DNA of 64,000 bases from Chloroflexales bacterium ZM16-3 (GTDB lineage: Bacteria; Chloroflexota; Chloroflexia; Chloroflexales; Chloroflexaceae), in the NCBI GenBank assembly GCA_004138175.2, contig RYFE02000006.1, forward strand, positions 124,001 through 188,000. The letters run 5' to 3'. Of this stretch, positions 34,960 through 42,868 are shown piece by piece. The notes beneath the pieces were generated by a model. That model made no database searches, was not told the origin of the DNA, and was given only the letters and a program-made list of their open reading frames with translations. Position 1 is the first letter of the stretch, and each line of letters opens with the position of its first letter. Both the position numbers and the translations under genes were made by a program.

Positions 34960-35760
34960 TTACCGCATCTGTCGGCGGCGCTGGCTGAGCAACTCATACA
35001 GCAGGACACCTGTAGCCACCGCGAGGTTGAGCGAGTCGCTGCGGCCACGCATCGGCAGCGCCACCATCTGATCGCAGACAGACTGCTGGGCTGGGCTGAG
35101 CCCCTGGCGCTCGCTGCCCATCAGCAGCACAACCGGCTGGGGGTAGATGATGTCCTGGTAGTGGTCGGCAGCCTTGTCGGAGGCACCGACGAGGAAGGCG
35201 CCGCTGGCGCGTTTCCATGCGGCGAAGGCGTCGAAGGATGCGCGGGCGATCTGCACCGCAAAGATCGCGCCCATGCTCGCCCGCATGGCGGCGGGGTCGT
35301 AGGGGTCAGTGGCGCTGTCGAGCAGGATCACCCCCGACGCGCCCACGGCGTCGGCGGTGCGCAGGATCGTCCCCAGGTTGCCGGGGTCGGCCGGCTCAAC
35401 CAGGGCCACCCAGCCGGGCGGCGGGCCGAGCCGCAGGTCGTCCAGCGGCGTCCAGCGCTGGCGGGCCACGGCGGCGAGCCCCTGCGGCCCGTCTTTCTGC
35501 GAGAGCCCCGCGAAGACCTCGGCGCTTACCTCAATGATCCGGGTTCCTGCGGCGACCTGCTGGGCCACCAGCTCGTGGGCGAAGGGGCTGCCGAGCAGGT
35601 CGGGGGCCACCACCAGCGCCTCCACGCCGACGCCGAGCTGCACGGCCTCGCCCACCAGCCGCACGCCCTCGACAAAACAAAGCCCCGCGCGCTCGCGCTC
35701 CTTGCGCTGGCGCAGCGCACGGATCTGCCGGATGGTCGGGTTTGATGAGCTTGTGATCAT
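34960..35760 (-). CDS. TrmH/SpoU-family RNA 2'-O-methyltransferase
   Basis: The 266-residue protein has the N-terminal substrate-binding part (SNPTIRQIRALRQRK, CFVEGVRLVGEA) and the SPOUT knot motifs: VEPADPGNLGTILRTADA, MGAIFAVQ, LLMGSERQGLS and ALPMRGRSDSLNLAVATGVLLYE. It methylates a ribose in rRNA or tRNA; the site cannot be told from sequence. It lies 39 bp after the flavoprotein stop on the same strand. Confidence 0.92.
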   Translation of the reverse strand: MITSSSNPTIRQIRALRQRKERERAGLCFVEGVRLVGEAVQLGVGVEALVVAPDLLGSPFAHELVAQQVAAGTRIIEVSAEVFAGLSQKDGPQGLAAVARQRWTPLDDLRLGPPPGWVALVEPADPGNLGTILRTADAVGASGVILLDSATDPYDPAAMRASMGAIFAVQIARASFDAFAAWKRASGAFLVGASDKAADHYQDIIYPQPVVLLMGSERQGLSPAQQSVCDQMVALPMRGRSDSLNLAVATGVLLYELLSQRRRQMR

Positions 35761-35776
35761 GTGAGTGTTGGTGTCG

Positions 35777-35802
35777 TAGGGGCGCGTCGCGACGCGCCCC
35801 TA
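35777..35802. repeat. 26-bp perfect palindrome, GTAGGGGCG family, copy 4
   Basis: Each arm is TAGGGGCGCGTCG. Its right end supplies the TAG stop of the flavoprotein gene on the minus strand. Confidence 0.9.
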
Positions 35803-38139
35803 GATCATATCGGGAAATACTTTTCCGGGGTTCATACGGCCCTCCGGGTCGAGCCATTGCTTGATCCGGCGCTGGATGTCGATAGCGGACTCGCCGACGG
35901 CCCGGCGCATAAAGGGGCGCTTGAGCGTGCCGATGCCGTGCTCGCCAGAGAGGGTGCCGCCCAGCTCCAGGGCCACCGCGAAGATCGCCTCGGCGCAGGG
36001 CCAGAGCCGCGCGGCCTCGGTCGGGTCGCGCGGGTCGAAGAGGATGTTCGGGTGCAGGTTGCCGTCGCCGGCGTGGCCGAAGACGACGATCGGCAGGCCG
36101 TGCTCGACACTCACCTGCTTGATCCGGCGCACGCAGGCGGCGATCTGCGGCAGGGGCACGCTGATGTCCTCGCCGAGCCGGCTGGGCCGGATGCGGGCCA
36201 GGGCCGGGGCGATTGCCCGCCGCCCGCGCCAGAGATCGGCCTCCTCGGCAGCGCTGCGGGCCACCTGGACGCGCACGGCCGCGCCGCGCCGCGCCAGATC
36301 CGCCAGGGCCAGCGAGTCGGCCTCCACCGCCTCGGGCTCGCCGTCGGCCAGCATCAGCAGCATGGCCCCGGCGTCGTGGGGCAGGCCAGCCTGAAGGTAT
36401 GCCTCCACCGCGGCGATGGTCGTGTCGTCCATCAGCTCCATGGCGGCGGGCACCACCCCAGACGCCATGATCCGCTCGACGGTCGCGCAGGCGTCGTCGA
36501 GGCTCTGGAAGATCGCCATCGCGGTGCGGCGGGCGGCGGGCAGCGGCAGCAGCCGCAGGGTGGCCTCGGCGATCACGGCCAGAGTGCCCTCGGAGCCAAC
36601 CAGCAGCTGGGCCATCCCGTTATCCGGCCCCTGTCCAGCCAGCCCATCGCCCCAGCGGGTCAGACCGCCATCGGCCAGCACCGCCGTCAGCCCAAGCACA
36701 TAATCGGCGGTGACGCCGTACTTCACGCAGCGCGGCCCACCGGCGTTGCAGGCGATGTTCCCGCCGATGGTGGATGCGCTCAGGCTGGAGGGATCGGGCG
36801 GGTAGAAGAGGCCCACCGCCTCGGCGGCGCGCTGCACCTCGGCGGTGGTCGCCCCCGCGCCAACGTGGGCGACCATCTGCGCGCGGTCGATGATGATCTG
36901 ATCCATACGATTAAGGCCGATCAGCAGGGCGCCAGGGCTGGGGGTGGCCCCGCCTGCCAGGCCAGTCCCGGCGCCCCGGCTCACGACGGGCAGCCCATGC
37001 TCGGCGGCGACCCGCATCAGGGCCACGAGCTCGGCGGCGCTGGCGGGTAGGGCAACCGCCAGAGGCGGCCCCTCCGATCTGGCGATCGAGGCGTCGAGCG
37101 CATAGGCCATCAGGTCGTCTGGCCGGGTCAGCAGGTAGCGCGGGCCGACGATGGCGCGGAGAGTATCGAATAGATGTATCGTATCGGGCGAACGCTTCGC
37201 GTTCGCCCGATACGATACATCACTCGTAACGGAGAAGTGCGCCCGCACGCCCCTCCCCAGCTCGGTAGACAGCTCGCCGCCGAGGGCGCGGGCCAGGCCC
37301 GCGATCTCCTCCATGCAGCGCTGGCCCTCGGCGGCCGGCGGGCCTGACAGGCGCAGGTAGAGCGCGCCAACCCCGGCGTCGCCCCAAATCGTGAGGGTGC
37401 GCCCATGGCGTCCGGCGCGGGCGCGGGCCGCGTCGATGAAGGCGGGCAGGGATGCGCGGGGCAGGGTTAGCTCAATGGCATGGGCGGCGGCGAGATGGGA
37501 CTCGGCCAGGGACTCCCAGCGCCCCCATGCGGCATCGTCGGCGCGCTGGGCATGCGCCCCGGCGGCGCGGGCCGCCGCCACAAGCTCGGCGGCCTGGCGC
37601 TCAACCACGGCGGGCGCGCCCGCAAGCTCGGCCAGGAGCAGCCCCGTGTCGCCCGCACCCTCGGCCATAGCCAGGGCGCTCAGGGCCAGCCCGCGATGCA
37701 GTAGGCCGTCGGCGAGCCGACATGCCGCGCCCAGGTCGGCGCAGCGGATAGACAGGCATGCGCGGGCAGCGGGCAGCGGGCGAAGGCTAAAGGTCAGATC
37801 GCGGAGCGGGCCAAGGTCGATCCCCCCTCCGGCGATCGCCCGGTGCAGGCCGAGCCCAGTGGCCCGCTTTATCGTCGGCCCGCCCAGGATCGTGTCGCCC
37901 GCGTAGAGCGTGGCCGCACGCACATACCGCCCGATCAGCCCGAAGGCCAGACGCCGCCGCCCGCCCGCGTTGTGAGCCACCAAGTCGCCCAGGCGCAGCC
38001 CCGGCGTCAGCGGGCACACCGGCAGCCACAGGTCGTGCCCGGCCAGCGCCACGTTCAACTGTTCGATCATCGCCTCGGCGGGGGCCGTGGCCAGCAGCGC
38101 CCCCGGCTGCACGACAATTGTCTCGGGGTGGATGGTCAT
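35800..38139 (-). CDS. Fused GlcE-GlcD-like FAD-linked oxidase (glycolate oxidase type)
   Basis: The 779-residue chain joins two flavoprotein halves. Residues 1-305 resemble GlcE (PLTPGLRLGDLVAHNAGGRR, PLRDLTFSLRPLPAARACLS). Residues 325-779 are GlcD-like: PCMH FAD site PVVSRGAGTGLAGGATPSPG, PDPSSLSASTIGGNIACNAGG, GSEGTLAVI, then the FAD-oxidase C-terminus with GHAGDGNLHPNI and SGEHGIGTLKR. They would oxidise glycolate or another 2-hydroxy acid with an iron-sulfur GlcF partner, not present here. The junction (about 307-323) is coded by a perfect 49-bp palindrome. ATG 38139 is preferred over the ATG at 38247. The stop lies in a TAGGGGCG palindrome. Confidence 0.85.
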   Translation of the reverse strand: MTIHPETIVVQPGALLATAPAEAMIEQLNVALAGHDLWLPVCPLTPGLRLGDLVAHNAGGRRRLAFGLIGRYVRAATLYAGDTILGGPTIKRATGLGLHRAIAGGGIDLGPLRDLTFSLRPLPAARACLSIRCADLGAACRLADGLLHRGLALSALAMAEGAGDTGLLLAELAGAPAVVERQAAELVAAARAAGAHAQRADDAAWGRWESLAESHLAAAHAIELTLPRASLPAFIDAARARAGRHGRTLTIWGDAGVGALYLRLSGPPAAEGQRCMEEIAGLARALGGELSTELGRGVRAHFSVTSDVSYRANAKRSPDTIHLFDTLRAIVGPRYLLTRPDDLMAYALDASIARSEGPPLAVALPASAAELVALMRVAAEHGLPVVSRGAGTGLAGGATPSPGALLIGLNRMDQIIIDRAQMVAHVGAGATTAEVQRAAEAVGLFYPPDPSSLSASTIGGNIACNAGGPRCVKYGVTADYVLGLTAVLADGGLTRWGDGLAGQGPDNGMAQLLVGSEGTLAVIAEATLRLLPLPAARRTAMAIFQSLDDACATVERIMASGVVPAAMELMDDTTIAAVEAYLQAGLPHDAGAMLLMLADGEPEAVEADSLALADLARRGAAVRVQVARSAAEEADLWRGRRAIAPALARIRPSRLGEDISVPLPQIAACVRRIKQVSVEHGLPIVVFGHAGDGNLHPNILFDPRDPTEAARLWPCAEAIFAVALELGGTLSGEHGIGTLKRPFMRRAVGESAIDIQRRIKQWLDPEGRMNPGKVFPDMI
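37173..37221. repeat. 49-bp perfect palindrome inside the flavoprotein CDS, GCTTCGC centre
   Basis: A 23-bp arm (GATGTATCGTATCGGGCGAA plus CGC) closes on TTC, so the centre reads CGCTTCGCG. It codes for the GlcE/GlcD junction peptide without a stop in frame. Confidence 0.95.
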
Positions 38140-38148
38140 CGCTTCGCC

Positions 38149-38154
38149 ATTATA
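38149..38154 (-). promoter_or_regulatory. -10 box (TATAAT) very close to the flavoprotein start
   Basis: TATAAT ends nine bases before the ATG, so transcription would start within a few bases of it. No Shine-Dalgarno sequence is visible between them; a nearly leaderless mRNA is inferred. Confidence 0.4.
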
Positions 38155-38177
38155 CTGCCCTCCGCCCATGCCGCATA

Positions 38178-38443
38178 GCTGTTGCAACGTCACCTCCCGG
38201 TGAGGTTGCGGGGGCGGCTTCGCCGCCCCCGCAGTATTTTTTTGCAATACCGCAGAAGTAACGCTGTGAGGCGTCCTGTCATTCTGAGCGAAGCGAAGAA
38301 TCCCGGCCGGGACCCTTCGCTTCGCTCAGGGTGACAGCGTTACTTATGCTCTATTGCATTTTTTTGTTGGGTTTGGGCGGCTTCGCCGCCCAAACCCAAC
38401 AAAAAGCAGGTTCTGGGGCGAAGCCCCATGACGTTGCAATAGC
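38178..38443. mobile_element. 266-bp nested-palindrome element with GCTGTTGCAACGTCA ends
   Basis: GCTGTTGCAACGTCA at the left and TGACGTTGCAATAGC at the right are inverted copies (14 of 15). Between them lie three hairpins with the GCTTCGC/GCGAAGC centre (38207-38233, 38361-38405, about 38416-38428) and the 114-bp repeat at 38244-38357. It fills most of the 399-bp gap before rplI and codes for nothing. It is MITE-like in form. Confidence 0.65.
38244..38357. repeat. 114-bp repeat, copy A (inverted copy at 48389)
   Basis: Starts GCAATACCGCAGAAGTAACG and ends GTTACTTATGCTCTATTGC. The centre pairs CTGAGCGAAGCGAAG with CTTCGCTTCGCTCAG around CCCGGCCGGG. It reads as the reverse complement of 48389-48502 over the full length. 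Confidence 0.95.
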
Positions 38444-38465
38444 CCTAGCCGCTCTGTCGCGCACA

Positions 38466-38495
38466 TTGACGGGGCGGCGCGGCCTGTGGTACTAT
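38466..38495 (+). promoter_or_regulatory. Promoter of rplI
   Basis: TTGACG (38466-38471), 18 bp, TACTAT (38490-38495) with a TG extended -10. Confidence 0.65.
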
Positions 38496-38538
38496 AGCGT
38501 CCGTTGTCTTAAAGACCAAGTACCCGAGGAGTGGCGTT

Positions 38539-39066
38539 GTGAGCGCAAAAATGAAAGTCCTGCTCACCAATGATGTCGAGCATCTAGGCAAGGCGGGTGA
38601 GCTTAAAGATGTATCTGGTGGCTTTGGGCGCAACTACCTGATCCCGAAGGGCTTCGCGGTAATGGCCACCAAGGGCCAGATCCGCCAGGCCGAGGAGCGC
38701 ATGTCGGCCCAGCGTCGGCGCACCGAGGCCGGTCGCAAGGACGCCCAGGCTCTAGCCGACCGGATCAACGGCGTGTCGCTGCACTTCTCCGTGAAGGTCG
38801 GCGAGCAGGATCGCCTGTACGGCTCGGTGACGAACGTGGACATCGCCGAGAAGCTGAAGGCGCAGATTGGTATCGATATCGACCGGCGCAAGATCGACCT
38901 TGACGACCCGATCAAGCGCACCGGGATCTACGCGGTGAAGGTGCGCCTGCTGAGCGACCTTGAGCCGGTGCTCAACGTGATCGTCGAGGGCGAGGGCGGC
39001 GCCCCTGATGCCGCGCCCCCCGCCGATGACGCGGGTCCGTCCGATAGCGACGTGCCGCAGATCTAG
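38539..39066 (+). CDS. rplI: 50S ribosomal protein L9
   Basis: The 175 residues begin MSAKMKVLLTNDVEHLGKAG and contain the L9 signature GELKDVSGGFGRNYLIPKGFA, the long connecting helix and the C-terminal rRNA-binding domain (LYGSVTNVDIAEKLK, IKRTGIYAVKVRL). An acidic Ala/Asp tail extends beyond the usual end. The GTG at 38539 is seven bases after GAGGAG; the ATG at 38551 is the alternative. L9 binds 23S rRNA near the L1 stalk. A terminator hairpin follows, then dnaB, the usual rplI-dnaB neighbourhood. Confidence 0.97.
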   Translation: MSAKMKVLLTNDVEHLGKAGELKDVSGGFGRNYLIPKGFAVMATKGQIRQAEERMSAQRRRTEAGRKDAQALADRINGVSLHFSVKVGEQDRLYGSVTNVDIAEKLKAQIGIDIDRRKIDLDDPIKRTGIYAVKVRLLSDLEPVLNVIVEGEGGAPDAAPPADDAGPSDSDVPQI

Positions 39067-39095
39067 CCTCGCCCGCGCCCTATCTGAAGACTCAT

Positions 39096-39133
39096 CGACG
39101 ATGTGCCGCAGCATACGCTGCGGCACATCGTCG
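39096..39133 (+). terminator. Hairpin terminator after rplI
   Basis: A 17-bp perfect stem (CGACGATGTGCCGCAGC) with loop ATAC is followed by TTTCTCC. Confidence 0.7.
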
Positions 39134-39209
39134 TTTCTCCACAGGCTGTGGATAGGATCGGGATAAGCGGGGGACGACTGGCAGAATTAGTGGGGAAAGG
39201 CAGGGCCAG

Positions 39210-40541
39210 ATGGAACGCTCCGTCCCATTCGATCTCCAGGCCGAGCGGGCCACGCTTGGGTCGATCCTGCTCGACCGCGAGGCGATTGTCGCCGTGGCCG
39301 GCTGGCTGCCATCCGAGTACTTCTACCTTGAGAAGCACGCGATGGTCTATGAGTCCATGCTGGCCTGCTACGCTCGCCGCGAGCCCCCCGACCTGACCAC
39401 GGTGGCCACCGAGCTGCGCCGTCAGGAGCGGCTCGATCTCGTCGGCGGCCTCTCCTTCCTCGGCGATCTGCTCGGCGAGGTGCCCACCGCCGTCCACGTC
39501 GAGTACTACGCCAAGAGCGTTGAGCGCACCGCCATCCTCAGGCGGCTGATCGAGGCCGGCGGCAAGATCTCGGCCATGGGCTACGACGAGAGCGACACCC
39601 TGGAGTCCACCCTCGACAAGGCTGAGGCCCAGCTCTTCGCCGTCAGCCAGCGCCGTGGCACCCAGGACTTCGTCCACATCGGCAAGATCGTCAACGCGCT
39701 CTTCACCCAGATCGAGACGCTCCAGGAGCGCCGTGGCGAGGTGGTCGGCGTGCCCACCGGCTATACCGACCTCGACGAGCTCACCGGCGGCCTCCAGCCC
39801 AGCGACCTGATCATCCTGGCGGCCCGGCCGAGTGTCGGAAAAACGAGTATGGCCCTCTCGATGGCCTACAACGTGGCCTACCAGGCCAACCAGACGGTCG
39901 GCGTGTTCAGCCTGGAGATGAGCCGCGACCAGCTGGTGCAGCGCATGCTCTCGATGCACACCGGGATCGACATGCAGCGCCTGCGCACCGGCAACCTGCG
40001 CGGTGACGAGCTGAACCTGGCTCTGGAGGGCATGGGCGTGCTCTCCGAGATCCCGATCTACATTGAGGACACGCCCGGCCTGAGCATCAGCGAGGTGCGC
40101 AGCAAGGCCCGCCGCCTTGAGGCCGAGGCCGGTGTCGACCTGATCATGATCGACTACCTCCAGCTCATGTCGGGCAAGCGCAGCGACAACCGCGTCCAGG
40201 AGGTCTCGGAGATCAGCCGCGGCCTCAAGAGCCTGGCCCGCGAGCTCAACGTCCCAGTGATCGCCCTCTCCCAGCTCTCCCGCGCCGTCGAGGGCCGCCA
40301 GAGCCACGTGCCGATGCTCAGCGACCTACGCGAGAGCGGTAGCATTGAGCAAGACGCCGACATCGTCATGTTCATCTACCGCGAGGAGCTCTACGACAAG
40401 GAGACCGAAAAGAAGGGCATCGCAGAGATCCACATGGCCAAACACCGCAACGGCCCGCTCGGCATTATCCCGCTGCGCTTCGAGGCGCGGACGACGCGAT
40501 TCCAGAACCTGGAGCGCTACCGCGCGCCCGAGGGCTACTGA
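39210..40541 (+). CDS. dnaB: Replicative DNA helicase DnaB
   Basis: This 443-residue hexameric helicase has the N-terminal collar domain (VPFDLQAERATLGSILLD) and a RecA-like motor: Walker A AARPSVGKTSMALS, VGVFSLEMSRDQL, Walker B DLIMIDYLQLMSG, and the arginine-finger region ALSQLSRAVEGR followed by SDLRESGSIEQDADIVMFIYR. It unwinds DNA at the replication fork. No intein is present. It lies 143 bp after rplI, with a terminator between, so it may have its own promoter. Confidence 0.97.
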   Translation: MERSVPFDLQAERATLGSILLDREAIVAVAGWLPSEYFYLEKHAMVYESMLACYARREPPDLTTVATELRRQERLDLVGGLSFLGDLLGEVPTAVHVEYYAKSVERTAILRRLIEAGGKISAMGYDESDTLESTLDKAEAQLFAVSQRRGTQDFVHIGKIVNALFTQIETLQERRGEVVGVPTGYTDLDELTGGLQPSDLIILAARPSVGKTSMALSMAYNVAYQANQTVGVFSLEMSRDQLVQRMLSMHTGIDMQRLRTGNLRGDELNLALEGMGVLSEIPIYIEDTPGLSISEVRSKARRLEAEAGVDLIMIDYLQLMSGKRSDNRVQEVSEISRGLKSLARELNVPVIALSQLSRAVEGRQSHVPMLSDLRESGSIEQDADIVMFIYREELYDKETEKKGIAEIHMAKHRNGPLGIIPLRFEARTTRFQNLERYRAPEGY

Positions 40542-40595
40542 CGGGGGAAGGCATCTTAGCAACGTCAGTAGCCATTTTTGTACTATTTGCAAAGG

Positions 40596-40641
40596 CTTTG
40601 ACTTTCTGTGATATTATTACACCACGTCACAGGGTCAAAAG
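40596..40641. promoter_or_regulatory. Imperfect inverted repeat upstream of the auracyanin gene
   Basis: CTTTGACTTTCTGTGA (40596-40611) and TCACAGGGTCAAAAG (40627-40641) are related by inversion around TATTATTACACCACG. An operator or leader hairpin is possible; TTGACT in the left half could be a -35. It lies 25 bp before the ATG. Confidence 0.5.
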
Positions 40642-40665
40642 CAGATACTCATAGAGGAGGCGCGT

Positions 40666-41475
40666 ATGAGCTGGCGCGGTTCAGGCAATTTCCGTGGATC
40701 AGGGAGTCCGAAGGATTCACGGCGGGGCGGCGGCGGCGGTGGCGGTTCGGCCTTCAGCGGCGGCAGTGCGGGTGGCCCGCCGCTGCTCTACCTGATCGGG
40801 GGGGCTATTGGGGTTGGCGTGATCGCGCTGATCATAGTGATCTCGGTGGGGATGATGTCGGGCGGGACACAAGTGGCGGCCCCTGCAGCACCTGTAGCCA
40901 CAGCGGCCCCTGCAGCACCTGTAGCCACAGCGGCTCCGGCGGCACCTGTAGCCACAGCGGCCCCGGCGGCAGCGGCCACAGCGGCCCCGGCGGCCCCGGC
41001 GGCGGCAGCCACAGCGGCTCCGGCGGCTCCGGCGGCGGCAGGCATACCCACAGAGCCAATCGGCCCGGCGGTGACGACCGGCAGCGGCACAGCGCTGACG
41101 ATCGGCTCGGATGGCGAGCTACTGGCCTTTGACAAGAAGACGCTGGAGGTCGCGGCGGGCCAGGACTACACGCTGACCTTTACCAACAACTCGATTGCCG
41201 TCCAGCACAACTGGGTGCTCGTCGAGGGCGGCGCTGATGTCGCTCAGGCGATCGATGAGGCTGCGGCCGCAGCGATGGCCAAGGCGCGCAACGGGGCGGG
41301 TGCAGTACCCCCAGCTGACTCACCCGGCCTGCTGGCGGCGATGCCGATCGTTAACCCCGGTGCTACGGGGACGATGACGTTCACTGCTCCGACGAAGCCG
41401 GGCACCTACATCTTCCTCTGCACCTTCCCTGCCCACTATGCGGGCGGCATGACTGGGGAACTGATAGTCAAGTAG
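40666..41475 (+). CDS. Auracyanin-type blue copper protein, membrane-anchored
   Basis: The 269 residues start with a Gly/Ser/Arg-rich cytoplasmic tail, a signal-anchor helix (LLYLIGGAIGVGVIALIIVI) and a long Ala/Pro linker made of repeats of APAAPVATA. A plastocyanin/auracyanin domain follows (about 130-269). Copper ligands are visible: His in VQHNWVLVEGG, then Cys, His and Met in FLCTFPAHYAGGM. Auracyanins carry electrons between Alternative Complex III and the reaction-centre cytochrome PufC in Chloroflexales. The position next to bchP and pufC supports this. GAGGAGG lies before the ATG. CACTGAGG octamers begin nine bases after the stop. Confidence 0.9.
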   Translation: MSWRGSGNFRGSGSPKDSRRGGGGGGGSAFSGGSAGGPPLLYLIGGAIGVGVIALIIVISVGMMSGGTQVAAPAAPVATAAPAAPVATAAPAAPVATAAPAAAATAAPAAPAAAATAAPAAPAAAGIPTEPIGPAVTTGSGTALTIGSDGELLAFDKKTLEVAAGQDYTLTFTNNSIAVQHNWVLVEGGADVAQAIDEAAAAAMAKARNGAGAVPPADSPGLLAAMPIVNPGATGTMTFTAPTKPGTYIFLCTFPAHYAGGMTGELIVK

Positions 41476-41483
41476 CATCACAT

Positions 41484-41609
41484 CACTGAGGCACTGAGGC
41501 ACTGAGGCACTGAATTGATGATTCAGTGCCTCAGTGCCTCAGTGCCTCAGTGCCTCAGTGCCTCAGTGCCTCAGTGCCTCAGTGCCTCAGTGCCTCAGTG
41601 CCTCAGTGC
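41484..41609. repeat. Inverted octamer arrays (CACTGAGG)x4 and (CAGTGCCT)x11 between auracyanin and bchP
   Basis: The left array (41484-41514) follows auracyanin; a TGATG loop separates it from the right array (41521-41609). On the minus strand the right array is again CACTGAGG and provides the bchP stop codon (CAC TGA GG). The pair can form a long hairpin in either transcript. Confidence 0.95.
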
Positions 41610-42799
41610 GATGCATAGTTGCGGGCCTGGGCGCGGATGATATCCCAGGTCATCTTCATCTGGGCGCCCCAGGGGGCGGGGGCCATCGTCTTGTGCATGT
41701 AGCTGTCGAAGGTGAGCCGCTGCACGTCGGGGTTGCGGCACATCTCGGTGAAGACCTCCATCTGGCGCTCGTTACCGTAGCCCCACCACTGGAGGAAGCG
41801 CAGGAACTGGTACATCGTCCCGTACTCCTTCCACCAGATGCGCTCGTAGGCGTGCAGGTTCTTCGCCGTGGGCGCGTCGAGGTGCTGTCCGAGCACCTGG
41901 GCGGCGAGCTGGCCGCTCTTCATGGCCCAGTAGATACCCTCGCCAGAGGTGTGAACGACTAGGCCGGCGGCGTCGCCGATCAGCATGGCCCGGTCGAAGG
42001 CCATCTGCTTGCGCGGCTCCATCGGCAGGGCGTGGGCCTCGCGCAGGATCACCTGTCCGCCGTCGAGGGCTGGGCCGAGGCGGCGCTTGAGGTTGGACAG
42101 TAGCTCCTTGGCGCGCTGGGTGTGGCCGGGGCCAGCGCCGATCCCCACGGTGACATGATCCTTCTTCGGGAAGGCCCATGCGTACAGGTCGGGGCTAACC
42201 TCTGCGCCAAGGTAGAGATCGGCGGTGTCCTCCCAGCGCGCCATCTGGCTGTCTGGGAGGGCGATGCGCTCCTGGATGGCCACGGCGCGGGGCAGGGCGG
42301 GCAGGCCCAGCATCTTCGCCGTGGGCGAGTAGGCCCCGTCGGCACCGATCACCACATCGGCGGAGATCGTGTGCTCGCTGCCGTCGGCCATAGAGCGATA
42401 GGAGGCCCGCACGCCGGACTCCGTCACCTCAAGGCCGGTGAGCTGGGCGTGGATGATCTCGGCGCCGCGCTCCTGGGCGCGCTCGCGCAGGTAGCCGTCG
42501 AAGACCTCGCGGCGCACCATGGCCACATAATCATCATCGGTGGGGACGGTGCCAGCGACGGGGACGCTCGTCTCCTGGCCGGAGGGCGAGACGATCAGGC
42601 AGTTCTTCACCTTGCGGTCAATCAGGTGGGTCGGCAGGTCAAACTCACGGAAGGCGGCCGGGGGCACCGCGCCACCGCATGGCTTGGCCTTACGCAACTC
42701 CTTCTCGATCAGAACCGTCTCGACGCCGAGCCCGCGCAGGGTGATCGCCGCCGTTGCGCCGCCGACAGATGCGCCGATGATTAAGACCCGTGGAGCCAT
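41603..42799 (-). CDS. bchP: Geranylgeranyl-bacteriochlorophyll reductase
   Basis: A 398-residue FAD-dependent reductase: dinucleotide fold RVLIIGASVGGATAAITLRG, substrate loop KAKPCGGAVPPAAF, IGADGAYSPTAK and the second FAD motif MLIGDAAGLVVHTSGEGIYWAMKSG. It reduces the geranylgeranyl tail of bacteriochlorophyll, or its diphosphate, to phytyl. It lies directly after bchG in the puf/bch block. The ATG at 42799 is used (upstream in-frame sequence includes a palindrome). The stop codon comes from the octamer array, so the last His and stop are repeat-coded. Confidence 0.93.
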   Translation of the reverse strand: MAPRVLIIGASVGGATAAITLRGLGVETVLIEKELRKAKPCGGAVPPAAFREFDLPTHLIDRKVKNCLIVSPSGQETSVPVAGTVPTDDDYVAMVRREVFDGYLRERAQERGAEIIHAQLTGLEVTESGVRASYRSMADGSEHTISADVVIGADGAYSPTAKMLGLPALPRAVAIQERIALPDSQMARWEDTADLYLGAEVSPDLYAWAFPKKDHVTVGIGAGPGHTQRAKELLSNLKRRLGPALDGGQVILREAHALPMEPRKQMAFDRAMLIGDAAGLVVHTSGEGIYWAMKSGQLAAQVLGQHLDAPTAKNLHAYERIWWKEYGTMYQFLRFLQWWGYGNERQMEVFTEMCRNPDVQRLTFDSYMHKTMAPAPWGAQMKMTWDIIRAQARNYASH

Positions 42800-42818
42800 G
42801 AGGTATCCCCCTAAAAAA

Positions 42819-42850
42819 CCGTAGGGGCGCATCACGATGCGCCCCTACGG
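42819..42850. repeat. Palindrome, GTAGGGGCG family, copy 5
   Basis: GTAGGGGCGCAT pairs with ATGCGCCCCTAC around CACG, with CCG/CGG on the outside. It separates bchG from bchP. Confidence 0.9.
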
Positions 42851-42868
42851 GGTATCCGAAAACCCGTC

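Noticed and set aside
40607-40631. CRP/FNR-type site TGTGA...TCACA upstream of auracyanin
   Set aside because: The half-sites are 15 bp apart instead of 6, so a standard CRP/FNR dimer would not fit; kept only as an inverted repeat of unknown use.
41484-41609. Possible CRISPR array
   Set aside because: Units are 8 bp, directly tandem, with no spacers, and there are no cas genes; these are simple octamer arrays.
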